Assembly (NCBI GenBank): GCA_017536285.1 | Contig: JAFXHP010000099.1 | Span: 1 to 8,381, forward strand | Direction of reading: 5' to 3' | DNA: 8,381 nucleotides | From: Clostridia bacterium | GTDB lineage: Bacteria > Bacillota_A > Clostridia > UMGS1883 > HGM11501 | Shown: piece by piece, positions 5,640 to 8,381 of the stretch | How positions within the stretch are numbered: the stretch's first letter is position 1 | Layout of the letters: each line of letters opens with the position of its first letter | Notes under the pieces: model-generated | Database searches by the model: none | The model's input: only the letters and a program-made list of their open reading frames with translations | What the model was told of the DNA's origin: nothing | Made by a program: the position numbers and the translations under genes

Positions 5640-6616
5640 AAAATAATCTCCTTTCCGTCATTTTTCGCACTTTCGTAAAAGGCGAAAACGGTTTTTAAGG
5701 TGTTTTCAACATCCTTGTATTTAAGGGGAGAATTTCCTTTGTATATGTTGAAAAATTCTCTTTCGTGGCCGCTTCCCCAGCAAGCCTTGCCGGGAGCATC
5801 TGCGGTATCGGAGGCAAGAAGCTCTCCGCCCCTATAAAGTCTTCCGTCAATATAGCGGAAGGAGGCGTTTTCAAAGGAAATGTCAAGTATGGTGGGGGAG
5901 TCAAAAGCATTTGCGTTGGTGGCATAGAATATGCCCGATGCACCGTTTTCAAACTTTACGTAAGCCTCCACCGTGTCCTCAACCTCAATTTCTCCTTTTA
6001 AGGAGTGGTTTGACATCTTCGCCTCGGCAGATACTACCTTTCCGCCGAATAAGCACATTAAGTCAAGGGTGTGGATGGACTGATTTATAAGTACGCCACC
6101 GCCCTCGGTTGCAATTTTTCCTCTCCAGGGACCGCTTCTGTAATATGCGGCCGTTCTCTTCCATGTCATAATGGCACGGATTCCCATAAGCTTGCCTAAG
6201 GTTTTATCAGAATCGATTATTTCCTTAAGCTTTTGAACGGAGTTATTGGTACGGTTCTGGAAAATGCAGTAAAGCTCCGAGTCCTTAAAGGCGGAAACCT
6301 TTGAAAGCTCATCCTTTGTCATAACAAGGGGCTTTTCCGAAACCACCATTTTGCCCTTGGCAAGGCACTTTTCTGTCATAGGGAAGTGAAGATAGTGGGG
6401 CGTGCAGATGTGAAAAACATCTATCGCCTCATCTTTAAGGGCCTCGTCTATGCTGTAATATGCCTTTGCACCGTATTTTTCTGCACCCTTATCTGCTCTT
6501 TCCCTGACAATATCGCAGATGGCGTAAATTTTCACTTCTTCGGGGAGTTTTAAAAGTGCCGCGGCATGTACGGGTGCTATGCAGCCGTAGCCGACGATAC
6601 AGATATTTTTAATCAA
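5636..6616 (-). CDS. Gfo/Idh/MocA family oxidoreductase (second in operon)
   Basis: A 326-residue NAD(P)-dependent sugar or cyclitol dehydrogenase of unknown substrate. The N-terminal Rossmann domain shows VGYGCIAPVH (8-17) and an acidic residue after beta-2 (CDIVRER, Asp35), suggesting NAD preference. The EKP motif (94-96) has Lys95, the usual catalytic or substrate lysine. The C-terminal alpha/beta domain has GGGVLINQSIHTLDL (172-186), with His182 and Asp185 typical of the active site. Length fits the family. The start is TTG (6614-6616) because an in-frame TAA immediately precedes it. AAGAAGGG (6623-6630) supplies the ribosome site, and TTGA overlaps the preceding gene's stop. It is only distantly like the other oxidoreductase in the operon, so the two probably act on different intermediates or in opposite directions. 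Substrate cannot be read from sequence; a uronate derivative is an inference from uxuAB. Confidence 0.87.
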   Translation of the reverse strand: MIKNICIVGYGCIAPVHAAALLKLPEEVKIYAICDIVRERADKGAEKYGAKAYYSIDEALKDEAIDVFHICTPHYLHFPMTEKCLAKGKMVVSEKPLVMTKDELSKVSAFKDSELYCIFQNRTNNSVQKLKEIIDSDKTLGKLMGIRAIMTWKRTAAYYRSGPWRGKIATEGGGVLINQSIHTLDLMCLFGGKVVSAEAKMSNHSLKGEIEVEDTVEAYVKFENGASGIFYATNANAFDSPTILDISFENASFRYIDGRLYRGGELLASDTADAPGKACWGSGHEREFFNIYKGNSPLKYKDVENTLKTVFAFYESAKNDGKEIIL

Positions 6617-7383
6617 TTAAATCCCTTCTTTGTAAGATTTTTATAGCTCGTTTCCATGCAGAGGAAGGGGTCAGCTCCGTAGCAATCGTCCTGCTCGACA
6701 AAAGCATAGGGGGCGTTTGCCTTTTCGCAGGCATCAAAAATTTCATCCCAGTTTAAGTTACCTTCCATAACCTCCGCAAATCTGGGAGTGTTTGTGCCTG
6801 AAAGAATTTTATAGTCCTTGAAGTGAACACCGCTCAATCTGTCCTTGCAGTGAAGGAGCCATTTTGCGGGGTCGACACCGCCTACAGCAACCCAATGAAC
6901 GTCCACCATAAACTTAAGACATTCGGGGGTATTGTTAAGCAAGGTATCGAAAACATATTCTCCGTCAAGCTTTGCAAATTCTACTGCGTGGTTGTGATAG
7001 GATAATCCAAGGCCGTTTCTGGAAAGCTCAACTGCCGCATCGCTCATAACCTTTATAAATTCCATTAAGGCTTCCCTGGACTTAAGATATTCGGTGGGAA
7101 TCATACCGAGGCCTGCAAAATCGGCACCCAATGTTTTATGAAACTCAACCAAAGCGTCGATGTTTTTGGTGAATTCGGGAAAACCTCTGTGGGTAAGCTT
7201 AATTTCAAGGTTGTATTTATCTGCAATTTCCCTTATTTCCTTAGCGGGAATGGGGCCGACGCCCGAAACCTGAAGGATTTTATAGCCAATTGCACTTACC
7301 CTTTCAAGGGTGGAATCAAGGTCTTCTGCAGTCTTGCAGAAATCTCTTAAGGTATATAGCTGTGCGCCTATTCTTTTATCCAT
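6613..7383 (-). CDS. Sugar phosphate isomerase/epimerase-family TIM barrel
   Basis: A 256-residue protein of the xylose-isomerase-like TIM-barrel superfamily (AP endonuclease 2 fold; relatives include IolE, hydroxypyruvate isomerase and ketose 3-epimerases). It begins RIGAQLYTLRD. Probable divalent-metal ligands are Glu135 in YHNHAVEF (129-136), Asp161 in MVDVHWVAVGG, His187 in GVHFKDYK and Glu230 in FVEQDD. Members isomerise, epimerise, dehydrate or, in some C-glycoside systems, eliminate from a keto sugar, so the fold does not give the reaction. It has no signal peptide and is cytosolic. The ATG follows GGGAGGAA (7389-7396) at 7 bases, 14 bases after the upstream oxidoreductase. Its stop is inside the next gene's start (TTGA). 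Being flanked by two Gfo/Idh/MocA enzymes, it plausibly acts on a keto intermediate made by one and used by the other. Confidence 0.85.
   Translation of the reverse strand: MDKRIGAQLYTLRDFCKTAEDLDSTLERVSAIGYKILQVSGVGPIPAKEIREIADKYNLEIKLTHRGFPEFTKNIDALVEFHKTLGADFAGLGMIPTEYLKSREALMEFIKVMSDAAVELSRNGLGLSYHNHAVEFAKLDGEYVFDTLLNNTPECLKFMVDVHWVAVGGVDPAKWLLHCKDRLSGVHFKDYKILSGTNTPRFAEVMEGNLNWDEIFDACEKANAPYAFVEQDDCYGADPFLCMETSYKNLTKKGFN
6622..6630 (-). promoter_or_regulatory. Ribosome site supporting a TTG start
   Basis: The minus strand AAGAAGGGA lies about 5 bases before TTG 6616 and inside the last codons of the TIM-barrel gene. A TAA directly ahead of the TTG in frame rules out an upstream start, and no in-frame ATG would keep the Rossmann loop. 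This makes the second TTG start in the window. Confidence 0.65.
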
Positions 7384-7397
7384 TTAAATTCCTCCCA

Positions 7398-8381
7398 TCA
7401 ATATGTGCCGTCAATGTCAACGGTCTGGCTCTTAACGCCTTTCTTTTCTTTGGCATTGGCTGCCTTTTCCATCAGTCTCTCATAAAATTCCTGATGGGGG
7501 AAGTTATTGAGGTCAATGGTCTCAACGCCTCTCCAGGTGGATAAATACATTGCGCTTGCAAGGGTAACTCCGTTTATGCCCTCTTCACCGGGAGCAAGTA
7601 AGGGCGTGCCGTTAAGAACAGCTTCTGCATAGTCGTTTAAGATGCCGACGTGCTGAGGTCCGCTTCCGGAAACATCCATAAGAACATCCTGGTATTCGGG
7701 GCAGGCGAAGGGAACGGTGTTTGTCTTATCAAATTCGGGTTCTGCCTGCTTTAATTTCTTAAATATCATTTTGCCGCTTTCGATAACGATTTTACCCGCG
7801 TCGCAGGCAATTTCAAGACGGTTTGTTCCGGGAGCCTCGGCTGTGGAGGTTATATATGTACCGGTTGTGCCATTTTTATATGTAAGGTATGCAGTAACCT
7901 CGTCGTCAACATCAATATCGTGATACTTACCGAAGGAGCAGTCTGCATAAACTGTATCGGGCATACCGAACATCCACTGCCACAGGTCAAGCTGATGGGG
8001 GTTCTGATTAACAAGTGTTCCGCCTCCTTCTTTGTCCCAGGTTGAACGCCAGGTTGCACTCTTGTGATATGCGTTGGAACGGTACCAGTCGGTAACTATC
8101 CAGGAAATTCTCTTGATGTGACCGAGCTCACCGGATTTTATCATTTCACGAAGCTTCTGATACATGGGGTTGGTTCTCTGGTTGAACATAATTCCGAAAA
8201 CCTTACCGCTCTTTTTGGCAGCCTCGTTCATTTCAAGTACCTGCTTGGTGTGAACGCCTGCGGGCTTTTCTGTAAGTACGTTCAAGCCGTAGTTAAACGC
8301 CATAATCGCATAGGGAGAATGGTCATAGTGGGGGATTGCGATTAAAACTGAATCGCAAAGGCCGGATTTCATCATTTCCTC
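7398..8381 (-). CDS. Gfo/Idh/MocA family oxidoreductase, 5' end beyond the window
   Basis: The frame is open to the right edge, giving 327 residues of a protein that lacks its start and probably 50-60 N-terminal residues, including the dinucleotide loop. An internal ATG at 8373-8375 should not be taken as the start. The visible part begins near the end of the Rossmann domain (SVLIAIPHYDHSPYA) and contains TEKPAG with the catalytic-type Lys. FNQRTNPMYQKLREMI, the family hallmark EGGGTLVNQNPHQLDL (active-site His and Asp) and HDIDVDDEVTAYLTYKNG follow. A long C-terminal tail ends KKGVKSQTVDIDGTY. Expected activity is NAD(P)-linked oxidation or reduction of a sugar, uronide or cyclitol; the substrate is unknown. 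It is upstream of and 14 bases from the TIM-barrel gene, so it is cotranscribed with it. Its larger C-terminal part and different motifs set it apart from the second oxidoreductase. Family call firm, function open. Confidence 0.88.
   Translation of the reverse strand, partial: EEMMKSGLCDSVLIAIPHYDHSPYAIMAFNYGLNVLTEKPAGVHTKQVLEMNEAAKKSGKVFGIMFNQRTNPMYQKLREMIKSGELGHIKRISWIVTDWYRSNAYHKSATWRSTWDKEGGGTLVNQNPHQLDLWQWMFGMPDTVYADCSFGKYHDIDVDDEVTAYLTYKNGTTGTYITSTAEAPGTNRLEIACDAGKIVIESGKMIFKKLKQAEPEFDKTNTVPFACPEYQDVLMDVSGSGPQHVGILNDYAEAVLNGTPLLAPGEEGINGVTLASAMYLSTWRGVETIDLNNFPHQEFYERLMEKAANAKEKKGVKSQTVDIDGTY

Noticed and set aside
8373..8375. ATG at 8375 as the true start of the right-hand oxidoreductase
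   Set aside because: The frame stays open to the edge and the Rossmann nucleotide-binding loop is missing, so the gene begins outside the window.
1..8381. CRISPR arrays, insertion sequences, phage genes, tRNA or rRNA
   Set aside because: No regularly spaced repeats, transposase or terminal inverted repeats, or cloverleaf-like sequence were recognised by eye.

Overview
The window looks like chromosomal DNA of an anaerobic low-to-moderate GC Firmicute, probably a gut-type clostridium. The evidence is a short clostridial 2[4Fe-4S] ferredoxin, strong AGGAGG-type ribosome sites on most genes, TTG starts, A/T-rich promoters, an orphan PTS-EIIC protein of the PfoR type, and SDR-type fructuronate reductase beside mannonate dehydratase. 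This assignment is inferred from gene content only. No phage, insertion-sequence, CRISPR, tRNA or rRNA signal was seen, and no gene-free stretch exceeds 300 bases.

Left part (1-561): two hairpin terminators (23-60 and 107-137) lie beyond the 3' end of a leftward 56-residue ferredoxin gene (150-320). The 241-base gap between it and the next rightward gene carries divergent promoters. The ferredoxin promoter has an extended -10 (TGATAGAAT) and the rightward one a perfect TATAAT. Both have a TTGTAT -35.

Middle part (562-3731): a compact rightward operon encodes a PfoR/EIIC-like membrane protein, a tRNA-dihydrouridine synthase (TTG start, 11-base overlap with the gene before) and a family 3 beta-N-acetylhexosaminidase (NagZ-like) with a lipoprotein-type leader. 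It ends at a perfect 16-bp bidirectional terminator that fills almost the whole gap to the convergent operon.

Right part (3733-8381, leftward): five tightly coupled genes. In transcription order they are a Gfo/Idh/MocA oxidoreductase (5' end off the window), a sugar phosphate isomerase/epimerase-type TIM barrel, a second Gfo/Idh/MocA oxidoreductase, mannonate dehydratase (uxuA) and SDR fructuronate reductase (uxuB). Junctions are 14-base gaps or 4-base TTGA/ATGA overlaps. UxuB would reduce D-fructuronate to D-mannonate and UxuA would dehydrate that to 2-keto-3-deoxygluconate. The two oxidoreductases and the TIM barrel have no assigned substrate. Their place ahead of uxuAB suggests they prepare an unusual hexuronate, uronide or related sugar for this pathway. 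Uronate isomerase, KDG kinase/aldolase, transporter, regulator and promoter are not in the window; if present they probably lie beyond its right edge or elsewhere.

The most interesting point is the redox/isomerase trio (Gfo, TIM barrel, Gfo) fused operonically to uxuAB, a possible oxidation-based sugar or glycoside conversion route. The rest is largely ordinary housekeeping or catabolic content.
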